The position numbers were made by a program, and so were the translations under genes. Below are positions 44,640 to 54,483 of a stretch of 64,000 nucleotides of DNA, in pieces. The stretch is from positions 62,001 to 126,000 of the forward strand of contig NZ_JACXJA010000016.1 in the NCBI RefSeq assembly GCF_014705615.1, given 5' to 3'. Every line of letters begins with the position of its first letter. Position 1 is the first letter of the stretch. Below the pieces are notes generated by a model that saw only the letters and a list, made by a program, of their open reading frames with translations, was not told where the DNA came from and made no database searches. Source of the DNA: Paenibacillus oceani. GTDB lineage: Bacteria > Bacillota > Bacilli > Paenibacillales > NBRC-103111.

Positions 44640-47600
44640 TTACCCAAGCAAAAGAAGCTCCCGGATGTCCGCCTCTGTAAACGACGACAACGATTCCTGT
44701 CCCGGCCGGATTACATCCTCGATCAGATGCAGCTTTTTCTGCTGGAGGTCGTACATTTTTTCTTCCACGGTGCCTTGGGCGAGCAGCCGGATGATCTGCA
44801 CCACTTTTTTCTGCCCGATCCGGTGGGCGCGGTCGGCTGCCTGCTGTTCCACGGCGGGGTTCCACCACAGATCATACAGAACGACGGTGTCCGCTCCGGT
44901 CAGATTCAGCCCGGTGCCGCCGGCCTTCAGCGAGATGAGGAACAGATCGCGTTCTCCTTCATTGAAGCGGCCGCACAGCTCGACGCGCTCGGCAGGCGGA
45001 GTCGAGCCGTCGAGATAAAAGAACGGAATCCCCCGCACCCCAATCTCCCGCCCGATCAGTCCGAGCATCTCCGTAAACTGGGAGAACAGCAGGACCCGTT
45101 TGCCCGCGCTTTGGCATTCCTCCACAATGTCCAGCAGCTGCTCGAACTTGGCCGATGAGCCGTTGTAGTTTTCCACGAACAGGGCAGGATGGCAGCACAG
45201 CTGGCGAAGCCGGGTCAAGCCGGCCAATATTTTGATCCGGTTTTTGTGGAAACTGGCTTCGCTCAGATGCTTCAACGCTTCCTTCTGGAGTTTCGCCAAA
45301 TAAGCGGCATACAGCTTTTTCTGCTCGGGCAGCAGTTCCGACGTATGCAGCGTTTCGATTTTTTCCGGAAGCTCCGTTAATACGTCGCTCTTCAGCCGGC
45401 GGAGCAGGAAGGGGCGGATCTTCTTGGCTACCGTGCTGCGGGAAAGCTCGTTGAACGCCTTTCTTCCCGGGAACAAGCCCGGAAATACGACATCGTACAA
45501 CGTCCACAGCTCCTCCAGCCGGTTCTCGACAGGCGTTCCGGTCAGCGCGAACCGGTAGGGGGCTTGCAGCTGTTTGACCGCATGCGCCGTCTGGGTCGTG
45601 TGGTTTTTGAAAAACTGGGCTTCGTCCAATATCAGCGTATGAAACGACCGCATCATATACGCCTCGATATCTCTACGCAGCAGCGGGTAGGAGGTGATGA
45701 TCACATCCAAACCTGCTGCGTTTTTCCAAAACTTGTTCCGCTCCGCTTTGCTGCCGTCGGCGATCGCCGCCCGGATGTCCGGTGCGAACTTGTGCAGCTC
45801 GTTTTGCCAGTTGTACACCAGCGAAGCGGGGGAGACGATGATCGCCGGCAGCTCCTGAGCCCGGATCTCGGGCAGCATCGAGACGAGGAAGGCGATCGCC
45901 TGAACTGTCTTGCCCAGCCCCATCTCGTCGGCCAATATGCCGCCGAAACGGTAATGGGCCAGCGTCCTCAGCCACTGATACCCGTATTGCTGGTAATCCC
46001 GCAGCACGGGGGCGAGGTTGTCCGGCACCGGGAAGTCTAGATGGTCCGGATTGCGCATGTGCGTAAGAAGGCGCCGGAGCGTTTTGCCCAGACGAACCGT
46101 GTGGCTCTGCCTGTCGGTGTCCATCAACTGGAGACCGCGAACGACCGGCAGCCGGAAGGTCGTACCGTCCGCCTCTCCCATCCGGACGCCGAGCTCGTTC
46201 ATGCAGCGCACGATTTCCTGGAATTCTTCGGATTCAAGCGGCAGCAAAGACCCGTCCGGCATTTTGTGATACCGGCGTTTCTCCTCCAGCGACTGGAGCA
46301 CTTTACGGATTTCCGCTTCGGGAATTGTTTCAATATCGAACCGCGCTTCCAACCAGTCGACTTTGTCATTGACATCCACTGTAATCTTGGGCGGAACATG
46401 AACCGGATAGATCCGTTCCTTCACGTTGGAGGTGGCATACACTTTAACCAGCTTTTCAAGCCGGGGCACGGTATGAACCAGGAAATCGTACTCGCCGTCC
46501 TCGTCGTCCATCCGGTAGCCGCTTTCCGTCCGGACGAAGGACGACTGCTCCATCAGCTCGAGGATTTGCCGCTCCAACTCGCCGTCCCGCACCAGAATCC
46601 GGTCGGAGCTTCGTTTGGCCGACCAAGGCTCCAGCGGGTTGATCGTAATGTCACCGTAATGGAATTCCAGGGCGGCCAGCATCTTCTCCTTCACCCGATC
46701 CAGGTACAAGCTCGCTCTCAGCGGCGTCTTTACGAACTTCTCGGATACGGCGTCCGCAATCTGAACGCGACCAAGCTTCATTAAGCCGGGTACGGCTCTG
46801 TCCATCATCGATTCCAGCTGAACCTGAGACAAGGGAAGCTGCCGTCTGCCGGCGTCGTCGAACATCTGCTTAAGCTCCGATAACCGGCTGCATGATTCGG
46901 ACGGCAGCTGCAGCAGCTTGCCGTTTGTAAGAACAACCCCGTAGGATTCCAGTACGGTCACGTCGTCCAAGCCCGTTACTTCCAACTCGTAGGCGTGATT
47001 CCCGTTTCCGGTCTGCCGGAAGTCAAAGTGCAGCGGCACCGGCTCAACGGACAACTGCAGCGGATGGACGGAACCGTCGGGATGTTCAACAAGCACGGAC
47101 GTCTCCGCACGGGTTAGGAGCGGCAGCAGACTGTCCCAGGAGAGCGGAGGGAGGAGCAGGGTCCGATCTGTCTGGTGCTTGCTGCGGACGGGGAATACGT
47201 TCGAATCCCGATACAGTTGCTCGTTCTCGGCAATATTGGTTAATTGCTGGATGATCGACTCGTCTTCTTTTTTAAACCGGTGGATCTCCGGATCGTACGT
47301 GAACAGTTTAGCGAATGGATACGAACTCCCCTTATCGAGCTGCTCGAGAAATTCCCTGATTCTCTGAACGATATAAAGCCGTTCCGGCCCCACTTTCATC
47401 TCGATGCCGAAAAGCTGTTTCCGGTAACCGTAGGGAAGCAGCGTACACTTAAACTGTACGTGGAGCGGGTCTCTCGGATCGTGCAGCAGCCCGCTGCCGA
47501 CGGATCGTGCCGGCTGTTTGCGGAACAGCCCGAGCATGCTTTCGACCAGCCGGGCCTCCTCGCGGGGCGTGCCGGCAGGCGAGTCCTGCACTTGCGGCTG

Positions 47601-47927
47601 CAAGCCGCCGGCATCCGCAGCGGACTCGGGCCGGTCGCTGCGCTGGATCTCGATCAGGCACAGCAGCGCGGACGCGATATGTTTGCAATGTTTGCTGTAA
47701 GAGCCGAGCGTTGGGCAGGAGCAGCTTGCCGCAATCGTTCCGGACGGATCGTCCAGCCTGACGGATACTTCGCTCCGCCCTTTGTCCGTTACGGCCGCTT
47801 CGAACAATTGCCCGGGCTGGTACCGAACAACGGACACTTTCCCCGACAGAAAGTCGGCTTTTCCTTTATGGTAGGCCATCCGGCCGCACATGGATTCCAC
47901 AATTTTATTATGAAGCGACAAACTCAT
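44640..47927 (-). CDS. SNF2-type helicase-like ATPase with SWIM zinc finger
   Basis: About 1,095 residues. A SWIM domain near the N-terminus (CSCPTLGSYSKHCKHIASAL, C-x-C..C-x-H) is followed by a long linker and the Swi2/Snf2 motor: LADEMGLGKTVQ (Walker A), ILDEAQFFKNHTTQTA (DEAQ box), ALTGTPVENRLEELW, and in the second lobe VLLFSQFTEMLGL, FYLDGSTPPAERV, ISLKAGGTGLNLTGADTVVLYDLWWNPAVEQQAADRAHRIGQ. All helicase motifs are complete. Bacterial relatives (YwqA/HepA-like) remodel protein-DNA complexes, including RNA polymerase. The frame opens at 47939, but ATG 47927 is better spaced from AAAGGA. Confidence 0.93.
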   Translation of the reverse strand: MSLSLHNKIVESMCGRMAYHKGKADFLSGKVSVVRYQPGQLFEAAVTDKGRSEVSVRLDDPSGTIAASCSCPTLGSYSKHCKHIASALLCLIEIQRSDRPESAADAGGLQPQVQDSPAGTPREEARLVESMLGLFRKQPARSVGSGLLHDPRDPLHVQFKCTLLPYGYRKQLFGIEMKVGPERLYIVQRIREFLEQLDKGSSYPFAKLFTYDPEIHRFKKEDESIIQQLTNIAENEQLYRDSNVFPVRSKHQTDRTLLLPPLSWDSLLPLLTRAETSVLVEHPDGSVHPLQLSVEPVPLHFDFRQTGNGNHAYELEVTGLDDVTVLESYGVVLTNGKLLQLPSESCSRLSELKQMFDDAGRRQLPLSQVQLESMMDRAVPGLMKLGRVQIADAVSEKFVKTPLRASLYLDRVKEKMLAALEFHYGDITINPLEPWSAKRSSDRILVRDGELERQILELMEQSSFVRTESGYRMDDEDGEYDFLVHTVPRLEKLVKVYATSNVKERIYPVHVPPKITVDVNDKVDWLEARFDIETIPEAEIRKVLQSLEEKRRYHKMPDGSLLPLESEEFQEIVRCMNELGVRMGEADGTTFRLPVVRGLQLMDTDRQSHTVRLGKTLRRLLTHMRNPDHLDFPVPDNLAPVLRDYQQYGYQWLRTLAHYRFGGILADEMGLGKTVQAIAFLVSMLPEIRAQELPAIIVSPASLVYNWQNELHKFAPDIRAAIADGSKAERNKFWKNAAGLDVIITSYPLLRRDIEAYMMRSFHTLILDEAQFFKNHTTQTAHAVKQLQAPYRFALTGTPVENRLEELWTLYDVVFPGLFPGRKAFNELSRSTVAKKIRPFLLRRLKSDVLTELPEKIETLHTSELLPEQKKLYAAYLAKLQKEALKHLSEASFHKNRIKILAGLTRLRQLCCHPALFVENYNGSSAKFEQLLDIVEECQSAGKRVLLFSQFTEMLGLIGREIGVRGIPFFYLDGSTPPAERVELCGRFNEGERDLFLISLKAGGTGLNLTGADTVVLYDLWWNPAVEQQAADRAHRIGQKKVVQIIRLLAQGTVEEKMYDLQQKKLHLIEDVIRPGQESLSSFTEADIRELLLLG

Positions 47928-48150
47928 AACCGTCATCATCCTTTGAATGAATCGTTGCCGCCATTCGAGCGGCAGAGGTGCGATACTAGAATAGTGTACA
48001 ATGTTTCCGGTTTTTAGTCGAACGTATGATCGATTCGGCTCGCGGCCATCCCCAAATACTATGTTGGGCTATCTTTTTAGGCCGAACTCTATTAAAATCC
48101 CAAGATAGTCTATTATTTTATTTTATATATCATTGAGGAGTAACAACATC

Positions 48151-49407
48151 ATGTGGAGAAATCGCAACGTTTGGATCGTCCTCGTCGGTGAATTTATCGC
48201 CGGGTTAGGGCTCTGGATGTCCATTATCGCCAATCTGGAGTTTATGCAGCAAAAAGTACCGTCCGATTTCCTGAAATCGTTAATTTTATTTTCCGGTTTG
48301 CTCGCCGGCGTACTGTTCGCACCGCTCGCCGGCCGGATCATCGATACGAATCCGAAAAAAACGGTGCTGCTCTTGTCGGGGGCGGGCCGGCTGGTGGCGG
48401 TTGGTTTTATGTTCGTCGCCCTGTATTTCGACTCGGTGTGGTGGATGGTGCTTTTTGCCGTGACGCTGCAAATATCGGCTGCGTTTTATTTTCCCGCGCT
48501 GCAGTCGGTCATTCCGCTGATCGTCCGGGAGAAAGATCTGCTCGCCCTGAACGGTGTTCATATGAATGCCGGAACGATGGCTCGGATTCTGGGCACTACG
48601 CTGGCAGGGATTATGCTGACGCTGATGAGCCTCCAGGGGCTGTATATTGTGTCGTTCGTTGCTTACGCTGCGCTTCTGCTGACAACCTGGTTTCTCAACG
48701 TGCCGGAGAACGGGAAGCAGCAGGCTCGGACAAACCGGGAAGCAGCGTCATCGGTCCCGCCTGCCGAAACCGGTACGGACGCCGCAGGTAATGGAGGTTT
48801 CAAATCGCTTATGCCGGTATTGCACCGGCAGCCAGTTATCGTCGCCGTATTGCTGCTGTCGGTCGTGCCGACGCTGTTCATCGGGGCGTTTAATTTGATG
48901 GTCATCAATATAAGCGAGCTTCAGCAAAGCGCGCAGATCAAAGGACTGCTATATGCGGCGGAAGGAGTCAGCTTCATACTCGCCGGTTTTCTTGTCAAAA
49001 AGGTGGCGGACCGGGGCAAACCTTTGAACCGGTTGTTTCTGTTCGCCGCTGTTGTAGCCGTCGCCCAATGTTTGCTCTATTTTGCCGATTCCCCGGTATG
49101 GTCGCTCGTATCGTTCGCTTTATTCGGCCTGGCGGCCGGCTGCTTTTTTCCGGTGGCGTCGACGATCTTTCAAAAGCAAATGCCAAAGCCGTATCATGGC
49201 CGCTTTTTCTCGTTCCGGGCCATGCTGGATCGTGTCATGTTCCAGGTCATTCTGCTGAGCACGGGTCTGCTTTTGGATACGATTGGCTTGCAGCGGATGG
49301 TGCTTGTTTACGGGGGCTTGTCGTTTGTTCTGGTAGCGTTGTTTGCGTGGCGCGAATCCCGGGCGCCGAGACGAGACGGGGACGACAAAGCCGGAGAGTT
49401 TGTCTGA
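48151..49407 (+). CDS. MFS transporter
   Basis: A 418-residue major facilitator with 12 predicted helices and a polar central loop (about 195-220). FAPLAGRIIDTNPKKTVLLLSG in the first cytoplasmic loop is the MFS motif A equivalent, and the overall pattern fits the MFS_3/drug-export-like group. ATG 48151 has TGAGGAG ten bases upstream. The substrate is not evident; no regulator is adjacent. Confidence 0.9.
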   Translation: MWRNRNVWIVLVGEFIAGLGLWMSIIANLEFMQQKVPSDFLKSLILFSGLLAGVLFAPLAGRIIDTNPKKTVLLLSGAGRLVAVGFMFVALYFDSVWWMVLFAVTLQISAAFYFPALQSVIPLIVREKDLLALNGVHMNAGTMARILGTTLAGIMLTLMSLQGLYIVSFVAYAALLLTTWFLNVPENGKQQARTNREAASSVPPAETGTDAAGNGGFKSLMPVLHRQPVIVAVLLLSVVPTLFIGAFNLMVINISELQQSAQIKGLLYAAEGVSFILAGFLVKKVADRGKPLNRLFLFAAVVAVAQCLLYFADSPVWSLVSFALFGLAAGCFFPVASTIFQKQMPKPYHGRFFSFRAMLDRVMFQVILLSTGLLLDTIGLQRMVLVYGGLSFVLVALFAWRESRAPRRDGDDKAGEFV

Positions 49408-49493
49408 GAGAAGAGAGAAAGCAAGTTAGTCTGCCGCCTCCGGAACTCGTATAGGTCACATGAAACGTGAAAGGAATTGATAAAAATTGAATC

Positions 49494-49525
49494 AGGGCCG
49501 AACCCTTGGGGGATCGGTCTTTTTG
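49494..49525 (+). terminator. Probable terminator after the MFS gene
   Basis: AGGGCCGA faces TCGGTCT across a 12-base loop, then TTTTTGG. Confidence 0.55.
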
Positions 49526-49638
49526 GCGTCTAAGGACAGACGGCGACGGCCTCCGGAGCGGGCGGAGCAGGTTTGCGTTCAACGCTTTTGGTAATAGATA
49601 GGGGGAAATGCCGGCACACAGAATAGGAGGACAACGTC

Positions 49639-50647
49639 ATGAACGATAAAGCCCAGTCTGCTGTCCTGTCGACGAACCTTTCCGATAATTTGGCTTTGAT
49701 CCGCAGCCTGCTGAACGAGTCAAGCGATCTGTTCGTGAAAGTGATCAAGAGCGGAGACGGTCCTGCCAGCTTCGCGGTAATTTGCCTATCCGGCCTTTCG
49801 GATACCGGTCTCATTCACGATCATATTATCCGGCTCATCCAGCAGAGCAGGCTGTCCAGCGAAGAATGAATGCTTCTGCGGGACGACAATGCGCTGCTAG
49901 ATGAGCTTGAGAACAAGCTGCTGGCTGTGCAAATTATTCGCCGTGAGCGCTGCTTGCCGGAAATCGTGCCGTTTCTGCTGACGGGGGATACGGTGCTGAT
50001 CGCCGAAGGAACCGGACAAGCTCTTGTGATAAGCAGCCGAAGCGGCCCGGAGCGCAGCGTCGAAGAGCCTCAAACGGAAGCGTTGGTCCGCGGGCCGAGA
50101 GTCGGATTTACGGAAAATATCCAGACCAACGTATCGCTGATCCGGCGAATGATCACCGATCCGCAGTTGAGCTTCGAAACGTACACCGTCGGGCAACGGT
50201 CCAAACAAACGCTGTCCGTGACGTATATTAAAGGGATCATTCATCCGGATATCGTAAACGAAGTGAAGCGCAGACTGGACTCGATCGGGATCGACATGGC
50301 GCCCGAGTCGGGTACGGTCGAGCAGTGGATCGAAGACAGCTTTCTGTCGCCATTCCCGCAAGTCCTGCATACCGAGCGGCCGGATAAGGTCGTAGCCGCG
50401 TTGTTCCAAGGAAAAGCGGCGATTCTGCTGGACGGGACTCCGTTCGCGCTGGTTCTGCCGACGACGTTTATCTCGCTCGTCTAATCACCGGAAGATTATT
50501 ACGAGTTCGGCACCGTTCGACCCTTCGCTGCGAGGTGACTGGCAGGATTTATTTATCAGGGCGCCGATTACGGTGTTGACGAGAAGACCCCGGTTTATGC
50601 AGACCCGGGACGAGGACCGCGTCGATCCAAACGGTGGAAAACGATGA
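49639..50647 (+). pseudogene. gerA-type germinant receptor A subunit, inactivated
   Basis: GerA-family proteins (about 500 residues) form the soluble-plus-membrane subunit of spore nutrient receptors. The N-terminal domain is recognisable across two segments in the same frame, split by a TGA at 49867: DNLALIRSLLNESSDLFVK, then GDTVLIAEGTGQALVIS, VRGPRVGFTENIQTNVSLIRRMI and VTYIKGIIHP. At 50482 a TAA stands where SPEDYYE continues in frame. The membrane domain is missing; only the C-terminal end (DLFIRAPITVLTRRPRFMQT) remains, in another frame up to 50647. Thus there are two nonsense codons plus an internal deletion. Its end overlaps the gerB ATG as ATGA, preserving the old operon junction. 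Confidence 0.9.
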
Positions 50648-51431
50648 AAAACTTCGAATACGGAGATAAAGAAATCGGACAAAAGGAAGTCGCGTACGCG
50701 ATCAGCAACATGGTAATCGGGCTCGGTATTCTGACGCTGCCCAGCACCATCGTGGCGGCGACGACCTCCTCGGACGGATGGATGTCCATCCTGATCGGCG
50801 GGCTGATCGCCCTTGGCTGCGCGTGGGCTATCGCCAAGCTCGTCATGCGGTTTCCGAAGATGAACTATTACGAGATAACAGCCAAGCTTACGAATCCGGC
50901 TGTCGCTTCAATTGTCACGCTATTGTTTGCCTTGTATATGTTTTTGTTTGTCAGCATCGAGGTGCGGGGCGTATCCAGCATATCCAAGCTGTATTTATTC
51001 GACACGACGCCCGTGGAAGCGATCTGTTTCTTTTTTTGCTCGTGCTGCTGTACGGAGTGGCCGGTCCGAGCGTGTCACTGCTGCGGCTGAATCTGCTCTA
51101 TTTACCGGTCATCGTGTTCATTTTGCTGGCGGTGCTGATCATGAGCCTGGGGGACTTCAATATTCGTCTGCTGAAGCCGGCGTTCGTTACCCCTTGGTCC
51201 GAGATTGCCTTAGCGGCGAAAGAAACGTCGATCTCGTTTCTCGGCTTTGAGATATTGCTGTTTTATAACGTCTTCATTAACAAGCCGCAAAAAACCGTAA
51301 AATCGGTATTGATCGGCTTGCTGGTGCCGCTTGTCATGTGCGAGCTGGTCCTTGTGTTTGTGATCGGCGTGTTCGGTTCGGTCGTTGTCGCCAATACGAT
51401 GTATCCGCTAGCGGAGGATATATCAATATGA
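50644..51431 (+). pseudogene. gerB-type germinant receptor permease, frameshifted and truncated
   Basis: The first 125 residues are a normal GerAB permease start (GQKEVAYAISNMVIGLGILTLPSTI..). At a T7 tract near 51028-51040 the frame shifts; the other frame continues LLVLLYGVAGPSVSLLRLNLLYLPVIVF.. to EDISI and stops at 51431. This suggests loss of one base in the homopolymer. The family length is about 360; the last third is missing, joined directly to gerC sequence. Confidence 0.88.
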
Positions 51432-51440
51432 TCAATCACC

Positions 51441-52066
51441 CCACCTACCAATATCGGCCAGGTGCATGCGTTTCTGCTGCAAAACACCAGCTTCGCGCTG
51501 CCCAAGGTCCGATCCTTGGATAACAAAGTCGTTACAAGCGGCGCAGCGATCTTCGACGGGCATACGCTTCTGCTGAAAGGATTTCTGAACGAGGACGAGG
51601 CGACAGGCCGCAACATATTGACAGGTACGCTAAAGGCAGGGGCTCTGGAGCTATAGTGAAGGACCAAGTGGTTGTGTCCGAGGTCAAGCAAATGAGAAGA
51701 ACGATCAAGGCAAGCGTTGCAGATCCGCGCCGTCCGGCTTTCGATGTGTACGTTTCTGTCGAAGGCAATATAAGCGAGTCTCACCTCGGCCAGTCGCTGA
51801 TCGATCCGGACATTATGGCGGAGACGGAGAAAAAAGCAGAGCAGAAGCTGATCGATTTAATGACGGACGTTACGCGCAAAGTGCAGAAGGTGTACAAGAC
51901 GGACATTTTCGGGCTAAGCGAGCATTTGTATCAGGAACATTATCAAGTATGGCGGGCGCTGAAAGAAAACTGGGAGCAAGGCGAGCAGATTTTCTCGAAA
52001 TGCCCGATCCGGGTCCATGCGAAAGTGAAGCTGCATGTGGTCGGTTCGATTTTGAAATCGGAGTAA
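51441..52066 (+). pseudogene. gerC-type germinant receptor lipoprotein, remnant
   Basis: The N-terminal lipoprotein signal and first domain are absent. The recognisable part starts TNIGQVHAFLLQNTSFALPK and runs to GRNILTGTLKAG, then a frameshift near 51650 moves it to a second frame with VSVEGNISE and YQVWRALKENWEQ..IRVHAKVKLHVVGSI, the normal C-terminus. It follows directly from the gerB fragment, so one deletion removed the end of gerB and the start of gerC. The last piece (51656-52066) is open, but lacks an export signal. Confidence 0.86.
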
Positions 52067-52083
52067 TAAGGAAGGGGCGAGAG

Positions 52084-52245
52084 ATGGAGTTTTTGAGCGA
52101 TCGGATTCCTTCGCTGAGTGTTCTGATTTATGCGCTTCTGTCTATGGTTATTCCATGGGTCGTCTACGCCGTGAACCGCTGGCAGCACCGGATGGCCGAT
52201 CCTCCTTGGAAAAAGGAGCCGGAAAGGAGGGAGGAGAAGCCGTAA
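52084..52245 (+). CDS. Small membrane protein at end of the ger operon
   Basis: A 53-residue protein with one transmembrane helix (LSVLIYALLSMVIPWVVYAV, about 10-29) and a charged tail (PPWKKEPERREEK). ATG 52084 has AAGGGGCGAG upstream and lies 17 bases after gerC. Small one-helix or two-helix proteins are often encoded with ger operons; this one is intact while the three large genes are broken. It may be non-functional by now. Confidence 0.6.
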   Translation: MEFLSDRIPSLSVLIYALLSMVIPWVVYAVNRWQHRMADPPWKKEPERREEKP

Positions 52246-52360
52246 GTCGAGTTTGATATAGATGTTTTCTATGGCAGGGGTTCGTCTTTTCGATTTCATT
52301 TATTTCATGACCCCCGCTATAATCGAGCTATACCCACAGCGATTGGCAGGAGGCGGTCAT

Positions 52361-53416
52361 ATGGCAGGCAGTTCGTTTGGAGAAATGCTACGGATCACTA
52401 CGTTCGGAGAATCCCACGGGGAAGCGGTTGGCGTCATTATCGACGGAGCGACGCCGGGCGTCGAATTAAGCGAGTCGGACATTCAGACTCAGATGGATCG
52501 GAGAAAGCCGGGACAATCGTCCGTAACCTCTCCCAGAAAAGAGTACGATGTGGTGCATATTCTGTCGGGCGTGTTCGAAGGGAAAACGACCGGCACCCCG
52601 ATCTTCGTCATCCTTCATAACACAGATATGCGTCCGGAAGCATACGACGATATCCAATACTCGTTTCGTCCCGGTCATGCGGACTTTACGTATTGGCAAA
52701 AATACGGAATCCGCGATCACCGGGGGAGCGGAAGGGCTTCCGGACGGGAGACCGCCGGACGGGTCGCGGCCGGGGCGGTGGCCCGCAAACTGCTCGCGAA
52801 CCGGGGGGTGAGCCTTGTCGCATATACGAAAGAAATCGGCGGCATCCGCTGCGAATCGTTCGTGGAGAGCGAGATCGAGCGTAATGCGGTGCGGGCGTGC
52901 GACCCCGAAGCGGCGGCCGAGATGATCCGCAAGATCGAAGCGCTCGCCTTGAAGGGAGACAGCTGCGGCGGCATCGTGGAGTGCCGGATTCGCGGAGTCG
53001 TTCCCGGCTTGGGCGAGCCGGTATTCGACAAGCTGGATGCGGAGCTGGCGAAGGTGATGCTGTCGATCGGCGCGATCAAAGGAATCGAGTTCGGGGCCGG
53101 ATTCGCCGCAGCGGGCATGCTCGGCAGTGAGCATAACGACCCGATGGACGCCAGCGGCTTCCTGAGCAACCATTCCGGCGGCATCGTCGGCGGGATCAGC
53201 ACCGGTCAGGAGATCGTCTTCCGCGTCGCGGTCAAGCCGACCTCCTCGATATCGGTTCCTCAGCGGACCGTACGGATCACCGGCGAGGAGCAGACGATCG
53301 TTACGGAGGGCCGGCACGATCCGTGCATTTGTCCGCGAATCGTTCCCGTCGTCGAAGCGATGGCATGCCTTGTCATTGAAGATCATTACAAGCGTCTTGC
53401 GGCTATGCGCGACTAG
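52361..53416 (+). CDS. aroC: Chorismate synthase
   Basis: A 351-residue enzyme that converts EPSP to chorismate with reduced FMN, the last common step of aromatic amino acid synthesis. FGESHGEAVGVIIDG, RDHRGSGRASGRETAGRVAAGAVA and the C-terminal RHDPCICPRIVPVVEAM are complete signatures with the catalytic His/Arg residues. The N-terminus (MAGSSFGEMLRITTFGESHG) is of the type common in proteobacteria and clostridia, not the MRYLTAGESHG type usual in Bacillus. ATG 52361 follows AGGAGG. TATAAT at 52318-52323 may be its -10 box. No other aro gene is near. Confidence 0.93.
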   Translation: MAGSSFGEMLRITTFGESHGEAVGVIIDGATPGVELSESDIQTQMDRRKPGQSSVTSPRKEYDVVHILSGVFEGKTTGTPIFVILHNTDMRPEAYDDIQYSFRPGHADFTYWQKYGIRDHRGSGRASGRETAGRVAAGAVARKLLANRGVSLVAYTKEIGGIRCESFVESEIERNAVRACDPEAAAEMIRKIEALALKGDSCGGIVECRIRGVVPGLGEPVFDKLDAELAKVMLSIGAIKGIEFGAGFAAAGMLGSEHNDPMDASGFLSNHSGGIVGGISTGQEIVFRVAVKPTSSISVPQRTVRITGEEQTIVTEGRHDPCICPRIVPVVEAMACLVIEDHYKRLAAMRD

Positions 53417-53523
53417 TCCATGTCGTGCGCGGCAGCGAGGCGTCATATCGCCAAGGAAGCGCACGTAGCCGGGGCCGTCCATTATCGTGGCCGTTCGGCC
53501 CGATGTCCTGCTACTAGCTGGGA

Positions 53524-53725
53524 TGGGACCGAATAGGAGCGGTTTGCAGCCTTTATTTGGTCCGAGAACCGGCTCGGGCGCGGAATTAGAGCGGTTTGAA
53601 GCTGCTAATATCCACGAAAAGGGCGCAGTCCCCTTCAAAGGGCATAAATAAGGGGTACGAACCGCCTCTATTTGTCTCAGTCCTCCCAAGATGCCGAAAA
53701 TAGGAGGTACCAGAGACTCTTATAA
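53524..53725 (+). repeat. Dispersed hairpin element, copy B
   Basis: Left arm 53531-53557 (around AGGAGCGGTTTGCAGCC) and right arm 53647-53672 (around AAGGGGTACGAACCGCCTC) are imperfect inverted repeats. Inside is AGAGCGGTTTGAAGC at 53588. The conserved GCCGAAAATAGGAGGTACC segment follows at about 53693. It lies in the 53417-54483 gene-free gap. Confidence 0.78.
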
Positions 53726-53824
53726 GGTGAATTAGCCCGTATGTAATTCGTCTCAGCGAAGCCCAATGCGGCGGTTCGCAAGAAAGGGTATACTGGTTTC
53801 CTGCGGAGTCGCGTTGTTCCCGCA

Positions 53825-53937
53825 CAACCTCTTCAACGACCGGCTGGAGCGAAGGCCCCGGTTCCCTTCCACTCATAGACGTATGGGTTTGCACGCAAAA
53901 GGACCGTCCGGAACCTTTCCGGGACCTGGACGGTTTT
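53825..53937 (+). repeat. Terminator-ended tail module, copy 2
   Basis: AACGACCGGCTGGAGCGAAGG, TTCCCTTCC, CGTATGGGTTTGCACGC, then hairpin ACCGTCC (53903-53909)/GGACGGT (53928-53934) and TTTT. It follows hairpin element B by 100 bases, giving a composite of about 414 bases. Confidence 0.72.
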
Positions 53938-54049
53938 ACTTAGTGAACAGAACGGTTTTCGATCCGAAACCAAGTGCGATTTGGACCGATTGCAAAATGT
54001 GGCTTAAAAAAATGACCAATTTGGCTAGAAATGGGTGAGGGAAATTTTG

Positions 54050-54483
54050 TATAATTCAGTATGTAAGCGGATACAACGGCGATTGTATACAGGTAATTTC
54101 CGTGTCTGCATATGACATCCGCCACTGTCAATAAGTCCGGGGGAAGGAGAGGGATACAGAACCGTATACAACTTGGGGAGCCGCATGCAGCCTGGCAAGC
54201 GGACTGTACGAACAGCGCCGGCAATCGGAGGAGCTAGGTTACGCTGTGCAGATATTAGGTGTCTGGTCGCCGGGAGGGGCAACTCCTGCTGCCGAATCCG
54301 TCCTTGTACTTGTACAGAGACGGAGCTGACGGGGTGTCCTGAATCCGGACCGCTATCGCCGAATGGCTCGGAACGCATGGCAAGAGCCGATATCGTACAG
54401 GGAATTTGCTGCCGGCAATCTGATTGGTTTCGCGAAAACACTGCATGTCAGTCCGAACAATCCATGGATCGGAGAGGAGCGTT
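54050..54483 (+). promoter_or_regulatory. Long untranslated leader of the heparinase-like gene
   Basis: A TATAAT at 54050-54055 (no clear -35) would start a leader of about 420 nt before the ATG at 54484. It contains several possible stems (for example CCGTC..GACGG and GTAC..GTAC near 54300-54330, GGAG..CTCC near 54275) and no believable open frame on either strand. The length suggests a riboswitch or other structured control element, but I cannot match it to a known class. Confidence 0.45.

Noticed and set aside
52466-53689. 407-residue minus-strand frame over aroC
   Set aside because: Antisense shadow of chorismate synthase; no start signal or family motif.
54121-54127. GCCACTG, as at the end of cobalamin riboswitches
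   Set aside because: The upstream conserved boxes of that riboswitch are absent.
54287-54301. CTGCCGAATCCGTC resembling part of a c-di-AMP riboswitch
   Set aside because: The CAGCTAACCTCG core that should follow is missing; kept only as a hint in the leader finding.
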